From NCBI GenBank assembly GCA_032164245.1, contig JAVMKO010000009.1, forward strand, positions 78,811,212 to 78,875,211: a stretch of 64,000 nt of DNA. Reading direction: 5' to 3'. Below, piece after piece: positions 46,336-59,344 of the stretch; position 1 is the first letter of the stretch, and every line of letters starts with the position of its first letter. Position numbers and translations under genes: made by a program. Under the pieces are notes generated by a model. The model had not been told where the DNA came from. It saw only the letters and a list, made by a program, of their open reading frames with translations, and did no database searches. The stretch comes from Sternotherus odoratus. Taxonomy: Eukaryota > Chordata > Testudines > Kinosternidae.

Positions 46336-48139
46336 AGCAGCAGCAATGGGAACAGAAAAAGCTTCACAACAAACCAACCTACCTCTGCATAATCTCTCCA
46401 CAAACTTTTAATAAAACAGAGGAAAATAAACTCTAAGAAAGGTCAGATGATATGCTGAACAGAGCACTTGTGGCCACCTCAGCATTCCCATGGGTGACCA
46501 TAACAATAGCATGGAGTTGACCCGCGTGCCTGACTTATTTTGCTGGGGTGGGTGTTTTATTGCGCTGACCCTTCATTCTCTCATTTTCTGATATTTGCTG
46601 GGAGACTCAAGAGGCATTTCCCCACCCACAGACAAACCTGAGAACTAAATATTTAATGCCATAATGAAAGCAGTTCTGTGATGTTTCAAATGGATTTTTT
46701 AATGTTTAAATGTAGCTTGTGTGACTCACACCATGGATCAAATCCATCTCCGGTGTAACTTCATTGAAAGCTATGGAGTTGCACCAGGTTTGAAAGGGGT
46801 TCGGTGTGAGGGGAATATGCTGAACAAATGGGAAGCCAGGGAAAGGTTTCTCAAACTGGCAGTAAACACATATAACAACCTCTTAATTTTAATGTTCTAT
46901 GTAGACATGTGAACTGTACAAACTGCTCTAAATCACAACATGCTTAATGTAGTGGGAGATAGAAAGTTTGGTTGGAAAAAGAAATTTAATCTAACTAGAT
47001 TTTACAAGAAAAAGCACATCCATTTTCACATCCAAACTCCAGCCTATCCGGTCACATTTCGGTTACCCCTTTTAGTTACACTCAGTGAATGAGAGGAGAC
47101 AGAGAGAGAATTAGGAAAGAACAAGGGGAAAAATTTGAAAGGGGAAGAAGAAAGAAAGAAAGAAAGAAGACTGGAGGAAGCACCTGAAGAGAAGCCATCG
47201 CTGAGGTGCTCTCATGAGAGTTGGTTTGTGCAGGTTCCTTGATGGAGTCGTGAGGCCCCAAGTTTCCATGAACATGAAAGATGGGAGTGAAGTTCAGGCT
47301 GTTCAGCAGGCTGAGGAGCAGTGAAGGCAGAGTAGTTTTCCCCTCTCTTGTCAGTGTAATCCTTAGCAAGTAGTATAAACTAACTTTGAACTCACTTTCT
47401 CATGTCAGTCTCCACTGGTGGATTGTGATGTATGAGCGGAAACGGGTCAATCAGCTCACATGCTGAGCTCCTTAGCCTATGTTGACCAGATGTCCCAATT
47501 TTATAGGGACAGTTCTGATCTTTGAGGCCCCTTTCCAGTCCAGCTTCTGTCCAGTTTCTGCTGTCAAGTATGATGGAGGGAAACAATCAGACGCTGTTCC
47601 ATGTGCTACATGTAAGCGAATAGTTAAGTAAAACGATCCCACTATCAACATTCAAAAGTGTACTGTGATACTATGGACTAAAGAGTACAAAGACCTTATT
47701 ATTCAAAAAACTAAAGAGAGAAGCCGCAGTGTATTTTCAGAAACACTTTCGTGGCCAGCCTTCTGGATGAGATATACAAGCATTAACACTAACTCAATTA
47801 TAATTAAACTGTATGTAATCAAAATGGTCAAATTCAATTTCCCCACATTTCATTATAATTTAGCTGTACAGTAAATTGGATTAAACTACTTTCCACAACC
47901 TCCTACAGGTCTAGCTGCTATCAAATACCATTTTACTTTTTGCTTAACAAGTTTATTTAGAGGAAAAAATCACACAATATATTGTTGTCCTAGATTACTG
48001 AAGAATGATCAACTCTTTTTTTAAATAGCAGAATAGTTAATGTTCTAGATTATTCTAGATTCTGCAGCAGAAATATTTCAAAAAGATGCCTCGGGAGTTT
48101 TGGTGACTAGTAAGTAAGGCCTCCTTAGATGCTAAAAGA
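46336..48139. other. Intergenic, (GAAA)n only
   Basis: Short (AAAG)n at 47149-47169. No gene recognised; small frames on both strands lack domains. Confidence 0.45.
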
Positions 48140-48490
48140 TCAAAGCCAAGATTTTTACATTTAGGACCCTATCATTAATCTTCAAAATCCATATTTTAGG
48201 AACCTACATAAGTCACCTGAGCTTCAAAAGTGCTGAGTACTCAGTAACTCCCATTCATGTCAGCAGGGACTACTGCATGCTAGAACTTATGAAAAATAGG
48301 CAATTTAGACCCTGATTCAGGAATACATTAAAAACCTTTGCCTAAGTCCCACTGATGTCAATGAGATTCAAACATCTAATTAAAGTTAAGCGCAAGCTTA
48401 AGTATTGACCTGAACAGCGATGCTTTCCTGAAGCAGGTTCTTGTTTAGGTGCCTAAATATGAATTTAGGGCCCTACACTTGGGTGGCTAT
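48140..48490. repeat. Dispersed TTAGG..CCTAAAT-type reptile repeat fragments
   Basis: Contains 'taggaacctacataagtcacc', 'caaaagtgctgagtactcag', 'aactcccattcatgtcag', 'ttaggtgcctaaatatgaatttagggc'. These words recur together in reptile intergenic DNA. Class unknown. Confidence 0.4.
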
Positions 48491-50499
48491 TTTGGCCCAA
48501 AGGATCAATGCTTCATTATTCTCTAACATCAAACTGAAAAAATATAAACAATTTAAATAAGATAAGCAGAAGAAAGTCATCTGTTCAGTTGAAGATTTGG
48601 GTCTTGATCAAAAGCTCATTGATGTAAGCGCATCTTTCTACTGTCTTCACTGTGTTTTGAATCAGGACTTCAATCAAGGAATAGGGTAAGATTTCAAGTT
48701 TTATATACATAAGACTAACACTTTTTATTAGCAATTTGTTTATGGTAACAACAACTAGATCAGTAAATAATTATACCTATAGCTATAAATAAAGTATTTG
48801 GGTCAGACAAAACTTAATTCCTCTCACAGGATTATACAAAATACTTGGGGGGAGGGAGGGAGGAGAGGAGGAACATAAATAACAACAAAAAAACATGCCC
48901 TCTCCCCATCGCCAAATACGGTCATCACAGAAGATCCAACCTGTCAAAGTAACCCAAGAGGAGGACAACAAGGAGTCACTAACAACACTTCCACTCAAAA
49001 TCTGCTCACTAAGTGTATACTTTTAAAATTGTTCTGCAAACAAAAATAATCCATCCTCTCTGATCCAGAGACCCATACTGAATTAACAAGAAGAGGAATC
49101 TTGGGAATTATAGATAGAATTATAGATTGAGTGGGTCAGAAACAATACACATGACTGTTATTCTACCTGATTTTAGCCAGAAACTCATCCCCAAATGGAC
49201 TGCCATAAATGTCAGGACAAAGCCTGTACTCTTTGCTTCCAGCCAAAACACATTCCATGTGTAAACTAAATGAATTAGTTTCCTTAGTCTACTGTATCAC
49301 TGAACCATTCTTGATAGTACATTATGATACACTGTGCTTGGTCCCAAGACTAAACTCTAGAAGCAGATTGCTCAGAGTAAAAATAGATTGTGTACCAGCC
49401 CCCAAGTGATTTAAACAGGAGTCTGTTCAAAAGAATCATTTTATAGCAAACCACAAATTATAACAACAAGTGAAGGGAGACAGCCCTTCTGATGTCTTCT
49501 GCTCTGAAGGATCCATGAAGGCATCTTGCCTCCTCGCATGAAGGGAATCCAGATACTAGGCTGGACTTGCCCTCATAGTCTAAGTTATACTTTCAGTGGA
49601 TAAATGATTTACAACTAGATTAGGCCTTTGGTCTTTAAGTTTCTGTCTGATTGAACAAAACTCTGCTCCAGTGTAATCTGTGAGAAAGCTTGTCCTGCCA
49701 CCTGCAAACCCTAGCTTGTTTGATGTTATGGTAGGTTTGTATAGAAGTGTTATGGAACTGGAGATTCATGCACTTGAGTAAAACTCTTAGTGGGGATGTA
49801 ACTCTAATGCAGCTTCACGAGTTATAGGACTCAAGAGATCACATATTCAAAAAAATATAGGCCTCAAACAGCCAGCCTATGGGTTAGAAAAGAAGAATAC
49901 TCTCCTCATATTTACAGTTTCAGGCTCCTAATCTAGCTTTATTATCAAGATAACTTGCTCTCTTGTAAGGGTTCATCTGCATCATTATTTAGGACTACGA
50001 ACACTTCATCCTGCCTAGCGAAGCTATATCATTATTTAGCCACACTGAACCCATCCCCTGTAGCTCATTAGAATTCACGTTCATTCTTCTCTCAGCAGAG
50101 GACAATGGATCAAACAGGATTCACGCCTGCCATGTGCCAGGCCACAAATTCCTCCATTGTTAAGATTTCAAGATCAAGATTTGCAGTATTTAAATCCTGT
50201 TGATGCCAGCCAAGCATAGATCTCCTAGGGGAGGTGAAATGGTGCTGATTCTACTCTCCTGGATGCTTTTTGTCATTCTAATATCTCCAAATACACTTTC
50301 CATGCACCAAGAAAGTGCTGTAAATCAGACAGCATGCACCCAGAGACTTCAGGAACAGCAGTAGAGCAACACACAAATATGTCTAGACTACTGCTCTTCC
50401 ATTCATGCCCTCTCTTCTGCACTGCAGTGGGGCAACTGCCCCACTCCAGTGGAGAAGGGCTTGAAACAGCTGTGAGGCAGGGGCCTAGAGAGTCAGTCT
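48491..50499. other. Intergenic, nothing recognised
   Basis: AT-rich DNA without gene or named repeat. Confidence 0.45.
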
Positions 50500-51090
50500 C
50501 TTCTGTATCCAGAGGAAGGCAGGCCTAGCTGTGGGGAGCCTTAAGCAAGGTACCTGGACTGGGGCAGGGCTGGGGCAAGGCACTGGGAGCTAGGGAGCTC
50601 TAGCCTGAGAGCCCCAGGCTGCAAGGCCTGACAGAAGGCCTGACCCAGGGGTTGCAGGGGGCAGCCCAGGGCTAGCATTAGGAGCAGCAGGCCAACCCCC
50701 CTTGTCGGTGATGAGAGGCCATGATACTGCAGTCTGCCTCAGTGAGCGGAGGCAAGTGGTGACAGGCAGTGGCCAAGTCTGAGGCAAGGTGGGGATAGTG
50801 GGTGGAGGGTTCCCCAGGGGGGGAGACCCTAAGACCAGTGGGGTACTGCAGGGGTGCAGCACCCCAAAGAGGGCACCGGGGTCCAGCAGGGACATGGGGC
50901 AGGGTTCCCCATGGAGGGGAGACCCTAAGACCAGGGAGTACTTCAGGGGTGCAGCACCCTCAGCTAGAGGGCACTGGGGTCCGGGAGGGACACGGGGCCG
51001 GAGTAAGAGTGGGACATCAGCCGTCAGAGGGCGCTCTGGAGGCTGAAGAGCTGATTCCCCATACGACCAGCAGGAGGCACCGCCGGGGTG
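50500..51090. repeat. GC-rich repeat with tandem 94-bp duplication, possibly LTR-retroelement leader
   Basis: Isolated GC-rich island far from any gene. 'gggttccccaggggg.gagaccctaagaccag..gggtact.caggggtgcagcaccc' appears at about 50808 and again at about 50902. The end 'gaccagcaggaggcaccgccggggtgagtgcc' resembles text at the border of some reptile gypsy-type LTR elements. The 187-codon minus-strand frame is a by-product of base composition. Confidence 0.5.
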
Positions 51091-53136
51091 AGTGCCCCCT
51101 CGCTTACATGCACAAACAGATTTTCCATGCTCCTTCCAATGCAAATGGTTCATGGCATTCCATTGCAGGTAACTCCTGAAATGAATGCAGAATTAGCTCC
51201 TGCATCTGGCTGGGGAATTCAGCCAATACCACATCTGGACATAACTGATATGCAAAACCATGAGTGCCTGCAACAGAAGAAGGCTTTTTGGAGATGGAAA
51301 GATCATGCTAATAAGCTTTTCTGTAGGGGAACTCTAAATTGGATTCAAGTGTATTGTCCATTTCAAACTTGGAATGGATAACACATGTCCTAACCTCAAA
51401 CTTTCAGCTACTTTTGTCCATCAATTTTCTGACTCATATTAGCTAGCTCTGTACACCAATGACAATAATATTTTCAATGTTGATTTTTATGTAAGTACAG
51501 GAGTTAATTTGACATTGCATTTACAACTTCTAAAAGAGATTGGCAAATTTCACAATCCAGTAGCAAACTGATTTTTGTTAAAATGATGAGAATGATAAGG
51601 CAGTAGAATGCAATTGATAAGACATCCTTATTGCACTGGCAGTATTAAATTATCCTACCGTCATAGGTAACCCAAAAGACAATATTATAATAATGCTTCC
51701 ATTGCACTGGCAAATTATACATGGAAATCCCAAAGTATCACTGAATTTTAATAATTAACAGTGAAATTCAGTGCGGACAGCTGGCATGTGGCCTCTGGGC
51801 TTGTTAAGAATCACTCAGAATAGAACTTAAAATGAGATATGAGTGGGGAAAGAGTCCTTGTGGCCCTCTGAAAAGGGCTGAATTTCACCCTGGGTGATAA
51901 AGATTTTTTAATCCCATTCATAAAATTCAGATTGCAATCAATTTGTGGCTAGAGGTACTTTAGCATAGAAGTCTGCAATTACAAGTCTCATGAGCATACA
52001 TGAAGGGTATTGTGCTACAGCAGATGTCATGCTTTTACACACGATAGCTGTGTATGAGCCAAAACATAAAGGCTTTGTGTTTTTAAAGAGATTTTTTTCC
52101 ACACTTGCCTTCCATCGAATCTGAAGCGCTGCACAATTCAGTTCATTCATCAATCGTATTTAAACTTGGGTTTCTTAACCCACTGGTTGTTTTTTTTTTG
52201 TTGCATCCCAGACTGCTCTATGTGAGCCACATTTCTCATTGTTGATGATAGATAGATATGGCCCCCACACACATTGGTCATTGCTATGAAATTGGGCTTT
52301 TTAAGAAAACCACTTCAGTGTTCTCAAGTGAGCAAACTGGAACATGGCTGCCCTGTGTAGCTTGAGAACTGTAAAACCAAACTGCTCAGGCAGAGCCCAG
52401 AATCCACATCAGATTAGGTCAGGTCTGAGTGTGAGTGCTGATGGGAACATGAGTCCCGGTTCAGAGTTCACAAATCTAGGCTGAAGTTGGTCGCACAGTC
52501 TTCTACCTACTTCCTAACAGGTACCTTTCCCGTTATCTTTGGGTATCCAAGGAAAGGCTGGTGACCAGATGTCCACTCTTGCGAGGATCACGGGGCTGGA
52601 TGGTCATTTGTGCCCACCTCTGGTCTTCAAGCATTGCCATGTGACTATTCCAATAGGGTAGATATTCTTTTATTGCTCTTGCTCCTCTCCCCATCTTCAT
52701 TAGGGTGCAGCTGGAATAGGAAAACCCTCTTAAAGCTGGGCAGAGGCTTCCAGATTTAGCACCATGATCTAGGGCAATAGTGCAAGAATTCAATGGAATT
52801 CCACAGCCACGAGAAAAGATGCAATCCCTAAGGGATGGGATTTTCAAAAGTAGTCAGTGGTGGAGAACAACATAGTGGCCTTGTGGGTTTTACAAGGACT
52901 TCCTTCCATGCATAAGTGAGAACAGGAGAGAAAGTGCAAAGGTCCTGGTAGGAAAATTAGATGAATGGGAGTCATTCCCAGAATATTAATACTGTGGCTA
53001 AATATTACAAGGCAAATAGTTCAACTAATTTCTCAGCTATTTAAAATCCATCTAATTCTTTCTGTTTCTGAGTGCATTTTCTCATTAGTCAACCATCTTT
53101 AAGAGTGAAGTAGATTTAAAAAATAAATAAATAAAT
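51091..53136. other. Intergenic, nothing recognised
   Basis: AT-rich. T10 run at about 52189. No gene. Confidence 0.45.
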
Positions 53137-53325
53137 GGAGATATACCAATCTCCTAGAACTGGAAAGACCTTGAAGGTCATCGAGTCCAGTCCCCTGCCT
53201 ACACTAGCAGGATCTGCCTGCCTACACTAGCAGGATTGCCCTAAATGGCCCCCTCAAGGATTGAACTCACAACCCTGGGTTTAGCAGGCCAATGCTCAAA
53301 CCACTGAGCTATCCCCCCACCCCCT
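53137..53325 (-). mobile_element. tRNA(Lys)-type SINE with CR1 tail, reverse, internal 23-bp duplication
   Basis: Tail 'ctcctagaactggaaagaccttgaaggtcatcgagtcc', body 'taaatggccccctcaaggattgaactcacaaccctgggtttagcaggccaatgctcaaaccactgagctatcc' (tRNA-like head with box B GGTTGTGAGTTCAATCC reversed). TGCCTACACTAGCAGGAT occurs at 53196 and 53219, a 23-bp tandem duplication in the tail. Confidence 0.9.
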
Positions 53326-54794
53326 GGGGATTTAAAGTCCCACCTGACTGAAAGACAGCACCATGTACAAATTTCAGTTCCAGCTGCAGCAAACTCTAGC
53401 ATCAAATTCACCCCAACAAGGCCTCTGTGACCTTAAGTCCCACTCAAACCCCAGTTTAAGGTCGTTCGTGGACAGTGCAAGTTGGCTGCATGGGGTAAAT
53501 TTCACCCACACAGATGGTTTTTTTCTGTAAATAAAAGTACTTCACTCTGAGGGTGCTTCTCATGTTGGCACATTTAGATCATTCATGTTATCTCATTCAA
53601 CATTAGTAGCTGGGACTCTTGTGAATTAACACGGGGTAGCAAGCCTCTCTTTGTGGCTACATGCTACAAATATCCAGTCTATAAAAATGATATTTTCCAG
53701 CCAACAATTTACCCACCAACATTTCTTTTTTTCACTCAGCTGACTTTATCAGACATGGCCTTTTAAACTCAAAGAGGGTTTCAGCAAACAGCTCACAGTT
53801 ATAAGAACGGAATCAAACAGCATGAGTGTTTTGAAGTCTTTTGCTTCTGTCCTTAAGGGCACTATTCCACCTGCCTTACTGCTGTACCATATTGAATCTA
53901 CATTGCTTTCTTTTAATCATGGATTCCAAACTGTGCTGCATATATTGTGGCAGGCACCCTGGATTCTGGGCGACTGATTAAAAATCGGAGACAATACAAC
54001 CGTATGAAGACTGGAGGAAGGACAGTTTCCCCTCATTGCCTCAGTAGCAATAATATTAATATCATACTCTAGCAATGCTTCATGGGATTCCAAGCAACTC
54101 AGTTGCTACATTAGCAACAGCAAACAGTGGATGCTCATGTTGATGGTAATCATTTCAATGTGTCATCTAGCACTCCTGTTTGTAGAGGTAAAACCTGACT
54201 CCCACTGTGCACAGTTAAAATGTACAACCAATTAAGCTAAAATATTGAAGGAAAAGAATCATTAATATATTGAATGTCTGATTTATTTTTAATTTCTTTG
54301 TATACACCTTATTTCTGAAATGCAAAAAAGATTCCCATGGGTTGTGGGTAATTCCACTATCATTTCAAATTAAACAAGCCATTAGCAACTAATTCACACT
54401 TCTGCTGCACCTCTGGGGCTTGAAGGAGGCCTCCCCTGGTGAGCCCAAAATATTGCACTTCTCTCCTGTACTCACTTTTTGGTTCCCCCTTCAGTAGGCC
54501 AGTACCCTCCATTCATCTTTAACTATCTTCTGGTGGTGGTGAGAGAAGATGATGTCCAGACATTCTCCTTATCTTCCACCTGTTTTGGGAACTGGTGGCC
54601 TTCTCTTTCCTGGGTTGGCTGGAGATGGTTATATAGTGATTGGGGTAAGTAAATGATTGGGAAGGTAGTTGCATGTGCCCCTATTGTTTGGAAATTACAA
54701 ACCTCTAAGCAGAGACATTGTTGGGACACCACCGTTTGGTGCCCAATGGGCCTGAGAACCTACTGCCATTGGCTATCCTATCAGAATGAAGAAT
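53326..54794. other. Intergenic, nothing recognised
   Basis: AT-rich DNA, no gene or named repeat. Confidence 0.45.
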
Positions 54795-54930
54795 GGAATC
54801 AGAGAGGTAGCCGTGTTAGTCTGGAATAGCAGAGGTAACAAAGAGTCCTGTGGCACCTTAAAGACTAACTAAAGTATTGAAGCATAAGCTTTCGTGGGCT
54901 AATACCCACTTCATCGGATGCAAGCAGTGG
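54795..54930 (-). mobile_element. Short repeat, GCCGTGTTAGTCTG family, copy 3
   Basis: 'ggtagccgtgttagtctggaatagc', 'caaagagtcctgtggcaccttaaagactaac' and 'gcataagctttcgtgggctaatacccacttcatcggatgca' in order. This is the best-preserved copy in the window, and the minus strand carries the structured core described separately. Confidence 0.75.
54880..54917 (-). repeat. Hammerhead-like core, non-canonical (copy 3)
   Basis: Minus strand: CCGATGA (54917-54911), stem GTGGG/CCCAC with loop TATTAG, GAAA (54893-54890), then AGC-TTAT-GCT (54890-54881) followed by T. Compared with the hammerhead core CUGAUGA-stem II-GAAA-stem III, U4 is C, there is an extra A before stem II, and no stem I is evident. 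A conserved RNA fold is likely; ribozyme activity is doubtful. Confidence 0.4.
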
Positions 54931-56823
54931 AAGAATGAAGAACAGCATTGCCAGCCTTTATCTTTGGATGGAAGATGCAAAAGGAGTTTCTACAATTGAA
55001 ACATTTTTTCTTCCCCTCAGAGGATGTTACAGGAAGCAGGACAGAGCACTGGAAATAGAGGAAGAGAGGGGTGAGAAGATTTCTGCCTCTGTCGCTCTCA
55101 CTATGGTGTTTAATAAAAGTAAAAGATAACATGAATATGTTTTTAGTTTAAAAAAGACAGAAAGAATATTTCCCTGTTTCTATCAGCTTTGGGATCAGCA
55201 ATGAGACTGCTCTGATATGTATAATGTTAATTGTCTGGCTATGATCTGAGAATTAACCTGAGCACTCAACTAATAAAATACTTATACCTTTACAAACTTA
55301 GGCACACTCAGTGCAGTATTAAACAATTCACCTCATTATGGTATATCAGAATAAATTAATGTCTATTGAAGAGATGTATGCAATTAAAGGCAACCCACAG
55401 GTGTCTTCAGCTACCTCCCAAAATTATCCACTAAAAATTACTCAGAGCAATTTTTTGTAAGATGTTCTGAAAGAATAGATTCCCTGACGGAGTCTGTTTC
55501 ATTTCATCCTCTTGTAGTTGTGCCAAAACCTGATGAGACAGAATTTGGACCAACCTCCGCCACAGTCATTTTCAGGTAAGGGAGAAGTGAGAGAAAGGGA
55601 AAGAAATGTTCGTTAATTAACCTGCATGATTTCCGAAGTCTTAGATCTCCCTGCTAGCACCAGTCATTGCTCTGCTTACTCATGGTTTTAGGAAGTACAT
55701 TTTCATACAACAAAGACTAGTTTCTCAGAAGGCGCCTTACCCCTTTCTCCTGACACTGCCGACATGTTTTTGTCTTTCTCACATTCAGAGACAAAACTAG
55801 AATGACAGCCATGATGTTGCAAATATATTAAGAGTTATGACAACTTGACACAGAAATGGTGATGGGAATGTCGGACAGGTGACATTTCAGTCACATTTCA
55901 ATGGCATTTTCTGTCATTTCAGCTTAGAAATGTGGTAAATGAAAATTCTTGACCTAAAGCTCAATTTCGATCTCCCTTTCAATGGATTTGTACCAGTGCG
56001 ACTCAGCTCATGTTACTGAAATTAATGGAGTAACCTGACAGGGGAATTTCTGGGTAACGTTAGGTGTCCTAGTAGGTATGATGCACATTAGCAGATACCA
56101 TGAGACTTCCTATCCATATGGAAATAACATTTTTTTTGCATTAAATACATAAAAAATCAATGGAGAATTTGTATATTACTGCAAATAAAGAATGACATAT
56201 GAAGTGAATTATAAAACTGGTTCAAAAAATTAGCTATAATGGTGTTCTATTGGAAAATGCAGTTTCATCAAAATCTAAACATTTTGGTGTCAAATTTCGA
56301 TGAAATTTTCAATAAGGTAAAACATTTTGGTTCAACTTTATTATTTTGTTTTGTTTTATCAATTACTTCTATAATAATTGTCATTGAAGTAAAAATCATA
56401 CCCTGCTTAATACTAATTTCTCCTCTAGAACCGCAGACAGGTTGTTCTGTATTCATAGCCAGAGACAACTTGGAAAATGTATGGTTTCAGAATAAAAGTA
56501 CAGAGATTTCAGCCTAAATATTTAAGTTTTCTACTTCTGATTGGAAACTCAGAATTTTCTGCAGGGAAAAAAATACTCCACTTTCCAATCAGCTGTAACG
56601 TCTATGAATAAATAAGAGTCACATGAGAGGAGATAGTGAGCAAGGCTTGGACCTATCCCACCTACATCAATATACCAGCACCTAGCTAAGTGCTTAGTTC
56701 ATTCTGTTTGTTCTACATGAAAGAACATCCATTTCTTCTATTTTCCCATTCTTCATCCTATTATGAGGAGTACCAAGAATGATATAAATAGGAAGGAGGG
56801 TATAACTTGATATTGATATAAAT
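54931..56823. other. Intergenic, nothing firmly recognised
   Basis: 56220-56600 is A/T-rich with AAAATTTTC-like words similar to 34.7 and 59.7 kb. No gene. Confidence 0.4.
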
Positions 56824-57024
56824 TGGGGGAGGGATAGCTCAGTGGTTTGAGCCTTGGCCTGCTAAACCCAGGGTTATGAGTTCCATCCTTGATGGGACCA
56901 TTTAGGGATCTGGGGCAGAAAATCTTCAGGGGACAGTACTTGGTCCTGCTAGTGAGGACAGGGGACTAGACTTGATGGCCTTTCAAGGTCCTTCCAGCTC
57001 TATGAGATAGGCATATCTCCATAT
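56824..57024 (+). mobile_element. tRNA(Lys)-type SINE with CR1 tail, plus
   Basis: Head 'gggatagctcagtggtttgagccttggcctgctaaacccagggttatgagttcc' keeps box A (TAGCTCAGTGG) and a worn box B. The body is 'accatttagggatctggggcagaaaatc', and the tail 'ggggactagacttgatggcctttcaaggtccttccagctctatgag' is CR1-like. This is the tortoise pol III/SINE layout. Confidence 0.93.
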
Positions 57025-57459
57025 ATTAGGAAGACTATGTCAGGGTTATTCTATGACTAAACATGAGAGAGCCCTTAAAAGTGACTGTGCTCTCTCACCT
57101 GGATAAGTGTTATAGTCACAGGAAAGAATTTTTCTACATGCTTGCTAAGACTATGATAAAGATATTAATAGTATGAGATTTGTATTCAGAAGACAAGTAG
57201 TATTTCTTTAACCCAACCATATAATTTAGTTTCTAGAAATTCATCTCAGGGTTTTTAATTATCTCCCCTCCCTCTAAACCCACTTTCCTCATAATCCATA
57301 AAATGGAAATTGGCCACAAAAGATGATGCCACAGATCAGGATCGCAGGATCTGCTGATTTCTATTGTAATGAGGGTGACTGCCAACAGATACCCACAAAA
57401 GAAGCATCTTATTATGAAGAATGAGGACACAAAGTGCTAGGGATGACACATTACAACTA

Positions 57460-57877
57460 CAGTAAAACCCCGATTTAACGGACCCCGATTTAACAGACTT
57501 CGGATGCAACGGACAAAGTTTATGAGCAAGTCCGATGCATCCCAAATCCATTTTTTGCGGGATGGCTGCCGGCTCCCGGCTGCCGCCCGGGTCCACGCAG
57601 CGGGAGGGCTGGCTGCCGGCTCCCGGCTGCCGCCCGGGTCACAGCACCAGGAGGTCTGGCTGGCGGGCGGGCTGGCTGCCTGCTCCCGGCTGCCGCCCCG
57701 GCCCCAGCAGCCGGGACCCGGGCGGGCTAGCTGACGGTTCCCGGCTGCCGCCCGGGTCCCAGCAGCCGGCGGGCTGCTGCTCCGACAGCTCATTTTTTAT
57801 TATTATTAAATAACGGACTTTCTGATTTAACGGACACCCCCTCGCCCGAATTAGTCCGTTAAATCGAGGTTTTACTG
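57460..57877. mobile_element. Mariner/Tigger-like non-autonomous element, copy 2
   Basis: CAGTAAAACCCCGATTTAAC at the left and its complement GTTAAATCGAGGTTTTACTG at the right; TA flanks at 57458-57459 and 57878-57879. Same layout as copy 1 at 33974: doubled CGATTTAACGGAC word, GC-rich minisatellite core of CGGCTGCCGCCCGGGTCC units (57560-57770), then CATTTTTTATTATTATTAAA. The core has a different unit number and order from copy 1. Confidence 0.92.
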
Positions 57878-57879
57878 TA

Positions 57880-59344
57880 CTTAAGTCTAAGTAGGTCTCA
57901 AGAAAAGAAAGTGATTTGCAGAGATGGATGTAAATCTTTGGCAAGTCAGCTGGTACGTGGGATATGGTGTCAGAAGGAAACTTCACTTCGCTTTTAATTT
58001 TAAAACAATGGTGTGGGATGCCTTTTCAAAAATATTTCCCTGTCCAATCAACTGTGCAGAGGAACAGAGATGCTCATTAACTTATCTGCCCACATGACAA
58101 TACACTGTAGATTTGTACTGCGTGCTTCTGTCTTGCAGACAATTTTCATGTGGAATAGCTTCTCCAGATCTAGAAGCTTTTTCCAATAGCTTGCATGCTG
58201 CAGGTGGCACATAACTATTCTGCTAGAGAATGGTGCCAGTACTCTGTCACATTATTAAGTCAAAGCTGAAGGAAAGCAATGGGAATTAATCAGAGTCAGA
58301 CAGCACTTGAGTAAATCACCAAGGAAGAGCTCCAACAGCAGTAGCGGGTTATTGGAATTCCCTATTCTTTGGAAATAGGAATACATGTCAAGACTCCTCT
58401 ACACTTACTGTATAAAACTACCTGGACCAAATTACTTTGGAATCCATAGAGGAGGAGAAAAAAAGATTCTGTATCTAAGTTGTCCCCAGAGTGGCATTGC
58501 CACAGAATAATAGTAACTTGAATGTTTCTCAATGCTCCATTTATGTTTATTTTCCACTCAACTGAGAATCTAAAGATAAAAACAGGATCCTTAATGGTTT
58601 CTTTCCATGACATGGGTAGCAACAAAATGAGGTAAAGAGGAAAATGTTGCCCTTTAAAAGTCACTGATCCAATGGAGAAAATTTGATGTGGAATTGTGAA
58701 AAAGTTCAAGCGGTTCTGCTCAGACAGTGGCAGGCTATGCTTTTAAAAGAATTCTGAAAGAGAGTCAGCATTTGGTATATAACTGTTTCAGGATAGCCAG
58801 GGATATACCATGCCTTGCATATTAAATACATAAGTATTATTTAGGACTGTAGAAGATGTATAAAAATAGTCGTTATACTATCTCTCATTACACAACTACA
58901 ACACCACAGTTAACTGAATAATCTAATGTGCACAAACAGACAGATTTAGGCCCTCTAAAGAAAGGTCATATTTGCACTTTTAGGCACCTAAATACTAGTG
59001 TGAATTTGGACGAAACTGTAATTAGAACTTATCTGTCTGACACCAGTGAAACAGGAAATATTCGGTATACAGACTGTAACCGTGTTACAGTACATTTATT
59101 GCCCTTACACAATTTTTCATTATTCTGAGCTGAATATTATGGCTTCATACCAAAACTCTTATAGAGATAATGCATCCAGGGTTTTGTTTCAGACCACTAG
59201 CAAGAAAGAGGTTGGTATTGGAGCTGGTTGGAAATTTTCCAGCACAATATTTTACTGCCAGAAAATGTTAATTCGCTGAAATAAAAATGATTTGCAGAAA
59301 CACAGTGATTTCAACTAATCTTCCAACAGAACACTGACAGTTTT
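57880..59344. other. Intergenic, nothing recognised
   Basis: AT-rich DNA, no gene or named repeat. Confidence 0.45.

Noticed and set aside
50590..51153. 187-codon minus-strand frame
   Set aside because: Lies in a GC-rich tandem duplication, is proline-rich, has no domain and has competing frames on the other strand.
54880..54917. An active hammerhead ribozyme
   Set aside because: U4 is C, an extra A precedes stem II and no stem I forms; kept only as a structural resemblance.
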